Under the pieces are notes generated by a model. It was not told the DNA's origin and did no database searches. It saw only the letters and a program-made list of their open reading frames with translations. Position numbers and translations under genes: made by a program. A DNA stretch of 37,872 bases from Methanobacteriota archaeon (GTDB lineage Archaea; Thermoplasmatota; Thermoplasmata; Methanomassiliicoccales; UBA472): contig JAAYDU010000024.1 in NCBI GenBank assembly GCA_012729095.1, positions 1 to 37,872 of the forward strand. Direction: 5' to 3'. Positions 14,646 to 21,962 of this stretch are shown piece after piece. Positions within the stretch are counted from its first letter, which is position 1. Each line of letters starts with the position of its first letter.

Positions 14646-15536
14646 TCAGATGCCCAGCACCTTTCTCATGTTCCCGCCCAGCAACCTTTCTTTGGTCTCC
14701 TCGTCCGCCCAAGGTTGCGCCCTTACGAAATGGGCCCATAAGGGAGTGGTGTAGCTTAGCTCGAATAGGGGGAAATCGGAACCGAAGGAGACCTTGTCCG
14801 GGATCTCCGAGACAAGCTCCTGCAGCCGGGAAATGGCAGTCTCCGGGTTGGACGGAAGCCAGCCCTGCAGTGCCGAACAGTCGGTATAGCAGTTGGGGAA
14901 CTCCCTGCACATCCGGTAGGTCTGCTGCCTCCACCTTCCACCCAGGTGGGCCAGGACCACATTGGTGTCCGGATAGCGCTGCAGCACCTCCTTCCAGAAG
15001 TCCGGCTCGCTGAACTTCTCGTCCAGGGAGCCCCAGGCAGCCCCGGCGTGGGTTATTATCACGAGACCGAGATCGTTCACCCGGTCCAAGAACGCGCGAA
15101 CGCGCTCCTCGTTGGGGTACCAGCCCGTGGAGGGATACAGCTTGACGCCCTTGGCGTCGTACCTCTTCACGTACCTCTCCAGGAGATCCAGGGCCCGTTC
15201 GCCGCGCTGCGGGTCCACCCCGACGAAGGGGATGAGCCGGTCAGGCGCATCGGCGCAGCTCTCGAACACCCAGGTGTTGTACTCCTCCACCCCGGACCGG
15301 GCGCCCTCCACCAGGTTGAAATCTATGGGCAGCACGACGGACATGTCCACGCCACCGGCGTCCATGGCCTCCAACACCCGGTCAGGGCCTACGGTGTACT
15401 CCGGCCAAACCTTCTCGGTCTGCACGTCCCAATCCATCAGCCCTTCCAGGGCCGCTAGCGGTTCCAGGTACATGCGGACCATGGCGTCCGGGAGATGGTC
15501 CCTGAGCCAGAGGTGAACGTGACTGTCGATTATCAT
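14646..15536 (-). CDS. Amidohydrolase (TIM-barrel, Amidohydro_2 family), copy 2
   Basis: 296 residues, the upstream member of the tandem pair. Metal ligands His6/His8 (IDSHVH), ITHAGAAWG, VLAHLGG and FGSDFP are intact, so both copies look active. Differences from the other copy lie mainly in the segment 35-55 and the C-terminal 40 residues, where substrate or partner contacts could differ. A TATA box (minus-strand caaatattta, about 15564-15573) lies roughly 33 bases before the ATG. The promoter region is shared with the divergent DUF4332 gene. Function is unknown. Confidence 0.85.
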   Translation of the reverse strand: MIIDSHVHLWLRDHLPDAMVRMYLEPLAALEGLMDWDVQTEKVWPEYTVGPDRVLEAMDAGGVDMSVVLPIDFNLVEGARSGVEEYNTWVFESCADAPDRLIPFVGVDPQRGERALDLLERYVKRYDAKGVKLYPSTGWYPNEERVRAFLDRVNDLGLVIITHAGAAWGSLDEKFSEPDFWKEVLQRYPDTNVVLAHLGGRWRQQTYRMCREFPNCYTDCSALQGWLPSNPETAISRLQELVSEIPDKVSFGSDFPLFELSYTTPLWAHFVRAQPWADEETKERLLGGNMRKVLGI

Positions 15537-15626
15537 CCGAGTTCTCTATCGGGAGGGGTGTCGTAAATATTTGGCTCTTGCCGCGCAGCCCTGATTTTCA
15601 GAACGTGATTCTCAAAAATGATAATA

Positions 15627-15646
15627 AATAGTCAAAAGGGACTATT
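15627..15646 (+). promoter_or_regulatory. Inverted repeat next to TATA box of DUF4332 gene
   Basis: AATAGTC (15627-15633) and GACTATT (15640-15646) are perfect complements with six bases between. The left arm overlaps the TATA-like gataataaatag (15620-15631). This placement suits an operator that blocks initiation; no protein is known to bind it. Confidence 0.4.
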
Positions 15647-15686
15647 CAATCGTTACAGCCTGGGATGGGACGCGAGAGGGACCGAA

Positions 15687-16091
15687 ATGACCAAGATATC
15701 CAGTATAGAAGGTATAGGGCCAGCATACAGCGAGAAGTTGGCCAGTGTAGGAATATTGACCGTTGAGAAACTTCTGGAGGTTTGCGCCGGGCCCAAGGGT
15801 CGCGAGGAGATCGTTGAGAGGACCGGGTTGAGGCGGGAGGACATTTTGACATGGGTCAACCACGCGGACCTTTTCCGGATCAGGGGCATCAGCTCGCAGC
15901 ACTCCGAACTTCTGGAAGCATCGGGAGTGGACACCGTTCCTGAGCTGGCCCTGAGGAACGCGGCCAATCTGGTGGCCAAGATGGAAGAGGTGAACGCCGA
16001 GAGGAATCTGGTGCGCCGCACTCCCACCCTGAAGATGGTGGAGAAGTGGATCGCCCAGGCCAAGAAGATGCCCAAGGTCGTGAACCACTGA
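15687..16091 (+). CDS. DUF4332 helix-hairpin-helix-type protein
   Basis: A 134-residue protein made of two successive helix-hairpin-helix-like repeats: IEGIGPAYSEKLASVGILTVEKLL (split: IEGIGPAYSEKL, ASVGILTVEKLL) near 6-30, and IRGISSQHSELLEASGVDTV in the second half, followed by a basic C-terminus. This is the DUF4332 pattern; such modules usually bind DNA or proteins but have no assigned role. Start ATG 15687 has gagagggac as ribosome site and a TATA box near 15620-15631; the frame upstream of it (from 15618) would begin inside the TATA box. A hairpin plus T-run follows the gene. Confidence 0.82.
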   Translation: MTKISSIEGIGPAYSEKLASVGILTVEKLLEVCAGPKGREEIVERTGLRREDILTWVNHADLFRIRGISSQHSELLEASGVDTVPELALRNAANLVAKMEEVNAERNLVRRTPTLKMVEKWIAQAKKMPKVVNH

Positions 16092-16103
16092 AGCATTGAA
16101 TGC

Positions 16104-16152
16104 ATCGAACGGGCAACGGATCCCAGGTCCGTTCGATCGCCTCATATTTTTT
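16104..16152 (+). terminator. Hairpin and T-run after DUF4332 gene
   Basis: ATCGAACGG (16104-16112) and CCGTTCGAT (16129-16137) form a perfect 9-base stem with a 16-base loop; TTTTTT follows at 16147-16152. It lies 12 bases past the stop codon. Confidence 0.55.
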
Positions 16153-16211
16153 CGTTCGCGATCCTAGAGCCATCTCGACCGCCTTTGGTATAAAAGTAAT
16201 TCGAAAGGGGG

Positions 16212-16486
16212 ATGGCGATAGACCATCGGTCCCTTTTCAGGCTGTTCCTTGTCGCGCTCGTTTGTTTCGCACTGCTCTGATATGGTTTGCCGGTTGGTTT
16301 CCTTTCCGACCCTGGGTCTCGAACGACCCGACGAGTATGCCGTTGGTGTTCTGGGCGCCGATGCTGCTCTTGCTGATCATGTGACCTTTCGCCACCGGGG
16401 CATACAGGGAAAGGAAGGCCCCGCTGCGGTACGTCGTTCTTTACACGCTGATCTTTCTGACCATGACGGCATGCATCATCGGGTAG
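16212..16486 (+). pseudogene. Broken small membrane-protein gene with intact promoter
   Basis: A strong TATA box (ggtataaaag, 16186-16195) and a ggggg ribosome site precede ATG 16212, which opens MAIDHRSLFRLFLVALVCFALL and then meets TGA. Shifting frame near 16270-16280 continues hydrophobic coding sequence (LIWFAGWFPF... MPLVFWAPMLLLLIM) to a TGA at 16382-16384, and the same frame resumes with PFATGAYRERKAPLRYVV and YTLIFLTMTACIIG to TAG 16484-16486. Together these look like one three-helix membrane protein of about 90 residues with one frameshift and one nonsense codon. Sequencing error is an alternative. The next 214 bases to cysK hold no gene that I can see. Confidence 0.5.
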
Positions 16487-16700
16487 GTCCGGCATTTCCT
16501 GACCTTAGGTTTCACATCCCAAGTCCTTTGAGGGCTAATGATGCCGCGAATGAGCGCGTTCTGAGGTAACGTTCGCATGGGAACGTGCGCACCAGGGACC
16601 GATGCATTCGCACGAGGCGGGGCGCATCTTATTGGAGCTTAGCTACCTAGCTGTGAAATAGTTATTATCGACCTCTCCCCTTGCATTTGGAGATCTGAAC

Positions 16701-17615
16701 ATGAAGAAGCTTACTTCCGATTATAAGGACCACATACTCCAGTCCATCGGCAACACGCCGATGGTCAGGATCAACAAGCTCAACCCCAACCCCAAAGCCA
16801 CCATATTGGCCAAGGTGGAGGGCTTCAACCCCACTGGCAGCATAAAGGACCGCATCGCCCTGGCCATGATCGAGCAGGCCGAGCAGGAGGGGAAGTTGAC
16901 AAAGGGGAAGACCATAATCGAGCCGACCTCCGGCAACACCGGAGTGGCATTGGCCATGATAGGGGCCATCAAAGGATATGACGTGGAGATCGTGATGTGC
17001 GAGGCGGTCTCCGTCGAGAGAAGGCAGATGATCAAGGCCTTCGGCGGCACGGTGACCCTCAGCCCGGCCAAGGACGGCACGGACGGGGCGATAAGATTGG
17101 CCAGGAAGAAGGTCGAAGCGGAACCGGACCAGTACTTCATGCCCGACCAGTTCTCCAACCAGTACAACAAGATGGCCCACTACAAAGGCACTGGAGACGA
17201 GATATGGAGGCAGAGCGGCGGCAAGGTCGATTACATAGTCTCCGCTCTGGGAACCTCCGGGACCATAATGGGCGTGGGCATGGCGCTCAAGGAGCACAAC
17301 CCCAACATCAAGATAGTCAGCGCCCACCCTGTGAAGGGGCATTATATCCAGGGGCTCAAGAACATGGAGGAGGCCATCGTCCCGGCGATATACGATCCGA
17401 GCAAGATAGATATCACCATCATGGTGGAGACGGAGGACGCCTACGAGATGACAAGGCAGATCGTCAAGAAGGAGGGCATCTTCGTGGGAATGAGCAGCGG
17501 GGCGGCCATGTACGCCGCGGCGGAGATCGCCAAGAGGATCGATTCCGGGACCATCGTGACCATTTTCGCCGACAGGGGCGAGAAGTACCTGAGCACCAGC
17601 CTGTTCTCTGCCTGA
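16701..17615 (+). CDS. cysK: Cysteine synthase (PLP-dependent)
   Basis: 304 residues of the O-acetylserine sulfhydrylase fold. PLP lysine is Lys49 in GSIKDR; the substrate loop TSGNTG (77-82... SGNTG) and the PLP-phosphate loop GTSGT are intact, and the late GMSSGAA motif is present. It would make cysteine from O-acetylserine and sulfide; some archaeal relatives use O-phosphoserine instead, and this cannot be settled by eye. Promoter: agttattatc at 16658-16667; ribosome site ttggag 11 bases before ATG. It is a single-gene unit, convergent with the Imm5-like gene. Confidence 0.92.
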   Translation: MKKLTSDYKDHILQSIGNTPMVRINKLNPNPKATILAKVEGFNPTGSIKDRIALAMIEQAEQEGKLTKGKTIIEPTSGNTGVALAMIGAIKGYDVEIVMCEAVSVERRQMIKAFGGTVTLSPAKDGTDGAIRLARKKVEAEPDQYFMPDQFSNQYNKMAHYKGTGDEIWRQSGGKVDYIVSALGTSGTIMGVGMALKEHNPNIKIVSAHPVKGHYIQGLKNMEEAIVPAIYDPSKIDITIMVETEDAYEMTRQIVKKEGIFVGMSSGAAMYAAAEIAKRIDSGTIVTIFADRGEKYLSTSLFSA

Positions 17616-17631
17616 CGCTCTACTTGGGTTC

Positions 17632-18156
17632 TCAAAGGAAAAGGCGCCAGCACTTTTTGTCGCGCAACCTCTGGTCGTCCAACACCAGTTCGCGTATCTC
17701 CGAGGGCAGTCGGCCCCTCTGCCACTGGCGCTCTAGATGACCGGCCCCCCCCCTTTCCTTCTCCAAGGACGACGCGCGTACCGCCCTTATCGCATAGGCA
17801 GAGGCGCCCAGCTCGTGATCGGCCATGTGAACCACTGCCACCGCATGACCGGCGGCGCGAGCGGCCTCCCTCGCTGCCCCGTGGGACTCCCTGGCCGCGG
17901 CATGGGCGGCATAGGAGGCCTCTCGCGCGCTCGTCATCGTTATCTCACCGCGCGCCCAAGCTCTGGCCTGTTCTATGGCCGAACGAGGGCGGTCGTCCCC
18001 GGGCCGCTCTTCCTCGAACAGGTGGAGCACGTGTTCCGCGCAATCGGCCGCCCAGAGAGCGAGCAGTCGATGGTCGTGGTCCTGAAGGAGACCGCCGCGA
18101 CAGCAGGTTATGAACCGGGGGTCCCTGGAAGATGAGCGTACGATCGGTCCGTTCAT
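17632..18156 (-). CDS. Imm5-like (putative immunity) alanine-rich protein
   Basis: 174 residues, helical and rich in Ala, Glu and Arg. The core (RFITCCRGGLL, HDHRLLALWAADCAEHVL, RPRSAIEQARAWARGEITM and AREAARAAGHAVAVVHMADH) matches the small helical domain annotated as Imm-5-like or putative immunity protein in many bacteria and archaea. The immunity label in that family is a prediction from toxin contexts; no toxin gene lies next to it here. A TATA box (minus-strand gatataaaaagg, about 18168-18180) sits close to the ATG, consistent with a leaderless message. Horizontal gain is possible. Confidence 0.75.
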   Translation of the reverse strand: MNGPIVRSSSRDPRFITCCRGGLLQDHDHRLLALWAADCAEHVLHLFEEERPGDDRPRSAIEQARAWARGEITMTSAREASYAAHAAARESHGAAREAARAAGHAVAVVHMADHELGASAYAIRAVRASSLEKERGGAGHLERQWQRGRLPSEIRELVLDDQRLRDKKCWRLFL

Positions 18157-18203
18157 TCACCAACACCTGACCTTTTTATATCGGGACGCGCGCGGCGCCA
18201 TGT

Positions 18204-18266
18204 TCGATATTTCCTACGGAGCTATATCGAGTTCGGCTCGTGCCTTCTTGGTAAAGACCAAGGGCA
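18204..18266. repeat. Two stem-loops in tRNA-Ala/Imm5-like gap
   Basis: TCGATAT (18204-18210) pairs with ATATCGA (18224-18230). Eleven bases on, TGCC-tt-CTTGGT-aaag-ACCAAG-GGCA (18241-18266) forms a 10-pair stem with a two-base bulge and a four-base loop. The gap lies between the 3' end of tRNA-Ala and the promoter of the Imm5-like gene. Role unknown: tRNA trailer structure, terminator or small RNA. Confidence 0.4.
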
Positions 18267-18314
18267 TGGCAGCACAAGGCGATGAGCTTCGGAACTTGAT
18301 CGATAGTAAAAGAG

Positions 18315-18387
18315 TGGACAGGGGGGGATTTGAACCCCCGGCCTCTACCATGCCAAGGTAGCGATCTTCCAGCTGATCTACCTGCCC
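18315..18387 (-). tRNA. tRNA-Ala (GGC)
   Basis: Acceptor GGGCAGG pairs with CCTGTCC (one G-T pair), discriminator A, no encoded CCA. Anticodon stem CTACC/GGTAG closes loop TTGGCAT, anticodon GGC. T loop TTCAAAT. No intron. TATA box ggttaaatag (minus strand, 18412-18421) is about 28 bases upstream. Confidence 0.95.
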
Positions 18388-18483
18388 GGTGGGATTGGCA
18401 AAGCGATTTTCTCTATTTAACCTTATCTTATTGGTGCGGCCTGGCCTGGCCCTCCCGTCGTAAAAGGAAAGGCCAAAAGGGTT

Positions 18484-18876
18484 TCATCTGCGGCGGAAGA
18501 AGGCCTTGACCCCGCTGCTGTTCATGTACAGCACGATTATGATGGGGATCAGCAGACCGATCAGCAAGCTGCCCAGCCTGCCCATGTCCAGCCCGTCAAG
18601 TGCCCAGGACGCGACGCTCCATATCATGCCGACGATGACTACCACCATGGTCACCAGCCACACCCAGCCCCATCCTTTGAAGAAGCCGAAGGCCGCCACC
18701 AGGTATATCACGCCCATGACCAGGGAGATGCCCTCTATGGCTAGGCTGAGGGCGTCCCCGCCCCCCAACGCCCCGACGGATATTCCGCCGACGATCATGA
18801 ACAGCCCATATATCAACAGAAGCACGCCTATGATGGTAACGCCCAGGGGACGCTCCCTACGCACCTTCTTGCCCAT
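18484..18876 (-). CDS. Four-helix membrane protein of unknown function
   Basis: 130 residues: a basic N-terminus (GKKVRRERP), four hydrophobic segments (about 11-32, 45-65, 70-92, 100-117) and a basic tail (FFRRR). The RPLGVTIIGVLLLIYGL opening and FGFFKGWGWVW middle recur in many small archaeal membrane proteins of the DUF2127-like or uncharacterised type, but no function is known. It lies between tRNA-Ala upstream features and purF, all on the minus strand, 58 bases from purF. Confidence 0.7.
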   Translation of the reverse strand: MGKKVRRERPLGVTIIGVLLLIYGLFMIVGGISVGALGGGDALSLAIEGISLVMGVIYLVAAFGFFKGWGWVWLVTMVVVIVGMIWSVASWALDGLDMGRLGSLLIGLLIPIIIVLYMNSSGVKAFFRRR

Positions 18877-18934
18877 GGCCGATCATGGATCACGTGGATG
18901 ATAATGCTTGCTGGACGGGCATCATAAAAAGAGA

Positions 18935-20341
18935 TCAAACTTCCAGCGTCCTCTGGAAGCGCATCTTCTCCCCGACGATGCGCGTGGGGTACTCCCCGTT
19001 CACGCAGGCCAGGCAAAGCTCGGACTCCGGTATGTCCAGGGCTTTGACCAGGCCGGCCTGGCTGATGTAGCCGACCGAATCGGCGGTTATGAGCTCGGCT
19101 ATCTGCTCCGGGGTGCGGTTCAGGGCGGCGAACTGCTCCCTGGTCTTCATATCCACCCCGTAGAAGCATGGAGCGATCACAGGCGGGCAGCCGATGCGCA
19201 CGTGCACCTCCTTGGCCCCTGCCCTCCTGGTCATCTGCACGATCTTTAGCATGGTGGTGCCGCGCACGATGGAATCGTCCACGATCACCACCCTCTTGCC
19301 GGCGACCGTTGAACGTATGGGGTTCAACTTCAACAGGACCCCCTCGTCCCTCTGGGATTGATCTGGAAGTATGAAGGTCCTCTCGATGTAGCGGTTCTTC
19401 ATGAAACCCTCGGCGTACGGTATGCCGGAGCCTTCCGCGTACCCCAGGGCATGCGCCCTTCCGGAGTCGGGAACCGGCACGACGACGTCGGCCTCCACGG
19501 GGCGCTCCTTTGCCAGTATGTGGCCGATATTTGTGCGCACCTGGTACACCTCCCTCCCGTCGATGACCGCGTCCGGACGGGCGAAGTACACCCATTCGAA
19601 CATGCAATGCGCCTTGTGAGGAGAGGCGGGAGTGCGGGTGGATGTGATCCCGGAAGTGGATATCTCCACGATCTCTCCGGGAAGGACGTCCCTTATAAAA
19701 TCGCCCTTCAGAACGTCGAAGATGGAGCTTTCGGAGGCTATGACGTAACCGCCAGGAAGCTTTCCGATGCACAGGGGACGGAAGCCGAACGGATCGCGGA
19801 ACCCGAAGATTCGGCCACCTAGCATCATGACGATGGAGTAGGCCCCTTCCAGGGACCTCATCACCGTCTTTATCGCCCTTATCGGATCGGGGTTGATGGA
19901 CAGCTCCGTGGCCATCATGCGGACGATTATCTCGGAATCGGTGGATGTCAGGAACGCCCATCCTTCCGTCTGGAACTTGTTCCTTATGGAGGCGGCGTTG
20001 ACTATGTCGCCGTTATGGGCCAGAGCCAGATCCCCCTCCTTGGTGGTGACCGTGATGGGCTGGCAGTTCTCCGCGCAGGACGTGCCGGAAGTCGAGTAGC
20101 GAACGTGACCGATACCTGTGTTGCCAGCCAGACCGTTGTACTGCCGGCCGACCAGGACCTCGTGCACCAGACCCATACCCCGGTGATAGGATATGGTCTT
20201 GCCGTTGGAAACGGCTATTCCCGCGGCCTCCTGGCCACGGTGCTGGATGATACGCAGCCCCTTCTTGAGATAGGGGACGGCATCGCCCTCCAGGGTCATG
20301 CCGATGACACCGCAGAAATGCTTGGGACCGTCATCCTCCAA
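18935..20341 (-). CDS. purF: Amidophosphoribosyltransferase
   Basis: First committed enzyme of purine synthesis: transfers ammonia from glutamine to PRPP. N-terminal Ntn glutaminase domain with nucleophile Cys at residue 10 (HFCGVIG), exposed by removal of a nine-residue propeptide, and a C-terminal phosphoribosyltransferase domain with VVIVDDSIVRGTT for PRPP. Cysteines near 224... in the CMFEWVYFARPD region and the late CLACVNGEYP motif fit the Fe-S type. Start: TTG 20341 has GAGGT seven bases upstream; the open frame extends to another TTG at 20377, but that lies inside the eL37 gene. Third gene of the lsm-rpl37e-purF operon. Confidence 0.92.
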   Translation of the reverse strand: MEDDGPKHFCGVIGMTLEGDAVPYLKKGLRIIQHRGQEAAGIAVSNGKTISYHRGMGLVHEVLVGRQYNGLAGNTGIGHVRYSTSGTSCAENCQPITVTTKEGDLALAHNGDIVNAASIRNKFQTEGWAFLTSTDSEIIVRMMATELSINPDPIRAIKTVMRSLEGAYSIVMMLGGRIFGFRDPFGFRPLCIGKLPGGYVIASESSIFDVLKGDFIRDVLPGEIVEISTSGITSTRTPASPHKAHCMFEWVYFARPDAVIDGREVYQVRTNIGHILAKERPVEADVVVPVPDSGRAHALGYAEGSGIPYAEGFMKNRYIERTFILPDQSQRDEGVLLKLNPIRSTVAGKRVVIVDDSIVRGTTMLKIVQMTRRAGAKEVHVRIGCPPVIAPCFYGVDMKTREQFAALNRTPEQIAELITADSVGYISQAGLVKALDIPESELCLACVNGEYPTRIVGEKMRFQRTLEV

Positions 20342-20358
20342 GGGAGCTACCTCGAACG

Positions 20359-20526
20359 TCAATGGGATTTGGCCCAATTATACGTTCTCATGGTGGTGGT
20401 CTTGCCGTAACCACAGGAGGCGCAATAGGAGGCGCGTATGTTATAGGCCCTCTTTCCGCACCTGCGGCAGGGGACGTGCGTCTTCTTGTCTCCCATCTTT
20501 CCGTGTGATGCCGTACCTTTCGTCAT
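20359..20526 (-). CDS. rpl37e: Large ribosomal subunit protein eL37
   Basis: A 55-residue zinc-ribbon ribosomal protein read directly from the minus strand: opens MTKGTASHGKMGDKKTH, then the two metal-binding pairs C20-x2-C23 (VPCRRCG) and C35-x2-C38 (YCASCGYG), and ends MRTYNWAKSH. These are hallmark eL37 features. It follows lsm by ten bases with a gaggt ribosome site, and its TGA stop lies 17 bases before the purF start. The lsm-rpl37e arrangement is widespread in archaea. Confidence 0.95.
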   Translation of the reverse strand: MTKGTASHGKMGDKKTHVPCRRCGKRAYNIRASYCASCGYGKTTTMRTYNWAKSH

Positions 20527-20536
20527 AAGAGTAACC

Positions 20537-20752
20537 TCAGGGTGAGATGTATATCACGTTGTCCCCGCGGACAATGGTCAACGTGAGCTTGCGAACGACC
20601 TCGCTGTTTATGAGCTCCTCCGCGTTCTTGAGAACCAGGTTCATGTGCGGATCGTATCCGTCCAGCACCCCCCGGTACTCCCGGTTGCCCTTCAACGTGA
20701 CGATCACCTGGCTGTTTATCGCCTGGTTGAGGACGTTCAGAGGTTTCTGCAT
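20537..20752 (-). CDS. lsm: Archaeal Sm-like RNA-binding protein
   Basis: 71 residues, full-length Lsm protein that forms a ring and binds U-rich RNA. Sm1 motif ([25 protein letters not shown], about 17-42) and Sm2 motif ([10 protein letters not shown], near the C-terminus) are both present. Start: ATG 20752 with aaggtga nine bases upstream; the open frame begins two codons earlier at a GTG. A TATA-like box (minus-strand cttcatatac) is near 20787-20796. First gene of the operon with rpl37e and purF. Confidence 0.95.
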   Translation of the reverse strand: MQKPLNVLNQAINSQVIVTLKGNREYRGVLDGYDPHMNLVLKNAEELINSEVVRKLTLTIVRGDNVIYISP

Positions 20753-20831
20753 GCTCACTTCACCTTGACGTGCGAATGAACGTTCAGTATATGAAGTTTT
20801 TGTGTTCCAGACGGTCGTTCCGAAGGGCCAG

Positions 20832-21962
20832 TCATATGAAGGCCCCCAGCGTTGGCGCGTCCAAGCGGTCCATGTCGTAGAAGATTATGCCTTCCCTCAT
20901 GCGCTCCCCGTCCTTCAAGCCGGGGAAGAAGCTGGCCAGCAAGGAGGTCCTCCATAGCAGGTCCAGTATGGATGTTGAGAGGACGCCTCCGTACACGTTC
21001 GGCCATGGGTCCTCGTAATCGTACTCGTCCATCAGATAGAAGGCATAGCCCATGAAGCTGTCCCGCTCGTTCAATACCTTCAGGTAATCAAGCAGGACCT
21101 GGCGGTCCTGACCCTCCGGCTGACGCAGCCTGACATCCTTCATCGGCATCTCCCCCTTCTTGTTCACGTCGCCCTCGGCGTCCATAACATACCACTCGAC
21201 CTTCTGGCCAAGGACCCGGTACATGTTCCAGCTGCCGTCAGGGGCGCAGTACACCGGTGCCTGGAACAGTTCGTCCGCGGCCAGGGAGTCGGTTACCATC
21301 TCCAGGGCCGAGCGTGACAGGTCGCTCATGGTCCTGCCGTCGAGCGAGGGCTTCGCCTTGAGGCCGGGGATGGAGATAGCGTCCTCCTCCACGCTCCCCT
21401 CCAGCAGGGAAGCTACCAGTCTGAGGTCCGTCAGCTCGTTCAGGCGCGCGGATACCTGGGAGCGAACCTTGCCAACGTCCACCTCCATACCGGCCTCGAT
21501 GCAGTTAAGGATGAACTCCCTGTAGACCGGAACGGACTCCTTCAGGGTTTTCCTGATCTCCGGTTCGTTGTCGTGCACCAGGCGCAGCCCTTCGATCATG
21601 GCCTCCTCTCCCTGGTCCGACCAGACCCCGCGGCAGCTCAGGTCCAGCTCCACCTGCACCCTGGACCCTACGTGGATGTGGAAGGGGAACTGCCTGCAGA
21701 AGTGGGGGCGGTGAGCGTAGACCTCGCACCTGCCATCCTTAAGGAAGGAACAGGAGCCCTGCCCTTTCTTCAACGCCAGGGCATAATGCCGATGCGGCTC
21801 CTTCTTCAGCACAAGCCGGTTCGGGAAGTTCCTCTTGAAATACTCGACCTCTCCCGGCAGGCACTCCGGCTGGCACAGACAGCACAGCTTACACGGGTCC
21901 TGGCATATGAACCGGCGTCCTTCCAGCTCGCTCAGGTCCAGCGGGAGGGGGCCGTTAAGCAT
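20832..21962 (-). CDS. YkgJ-family cysteine-cluster protein
   Basis: 376 residues. The N-terminal 130 residues carry the YkgJ/Fli-B type cluster: C20, C24, C27, C28, C30, C34, then [26 protein letters not shown] and SCRG. These cysteines probably bind an iron-sulfur cluster or zinc. The remaining 240 residues are mostly helical and not recognised, making it longer than minimal family members. It overlaps dihydroorotase by eight bases and is the last gene of the AMMECR1-pyrC-ykgJ-like operon. Function unknown; a maturation or metal-related role is commonly guessed for the family. Confidence 0.82.
   Translation of the reverse strand: MLNGPLPLDLSELEGRRFICQDPCKLCCLCQPECLPGEVEYFKRNFPNRLVLKKEPHRHYALALKKGQGSCSFLKDGRCEVYAHRPHFCRQFPFHIHVGSRVQVELDLSCRGVWSDQGEEAMIEGLRLVHDNEPEIRKTLKESVPVYREFILNCIEAGMEVDVGKVRSQVSARLNELTDLRLVASLLEGSVEEDAISIPGLKAKPSLDGRTMSDLSRSALEMVTDSLAADELFQAPVYCAPDGSWNMYRVLGQKVEWYVMDAEGDVNKKGEMPMKDVRLRQPEGQDRQVLLDYLKVLNERDSFMGYAFYLMDEYDYEDPWPNVYGGVLSTSILDLLWRTSLLASFFPGLKDGERMREGIIFYDMDRLDAPTLGAFI

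Noticed and set aside
16570-16630. Short inverted repeats (CGTTC/GAACG and GTGCG/CGCAC) before cysK
   Set aside because: Only five base pairs each, unremarkable for a GC-rich genome, and not placed against the TATA box.
18110-18361. Plus-strand 83-codon frame over the Imm5-like promoter and tRNA-Ala
   Set aside because: It runs through the tRNA and two stem-loops and has no recognisable protein feature.
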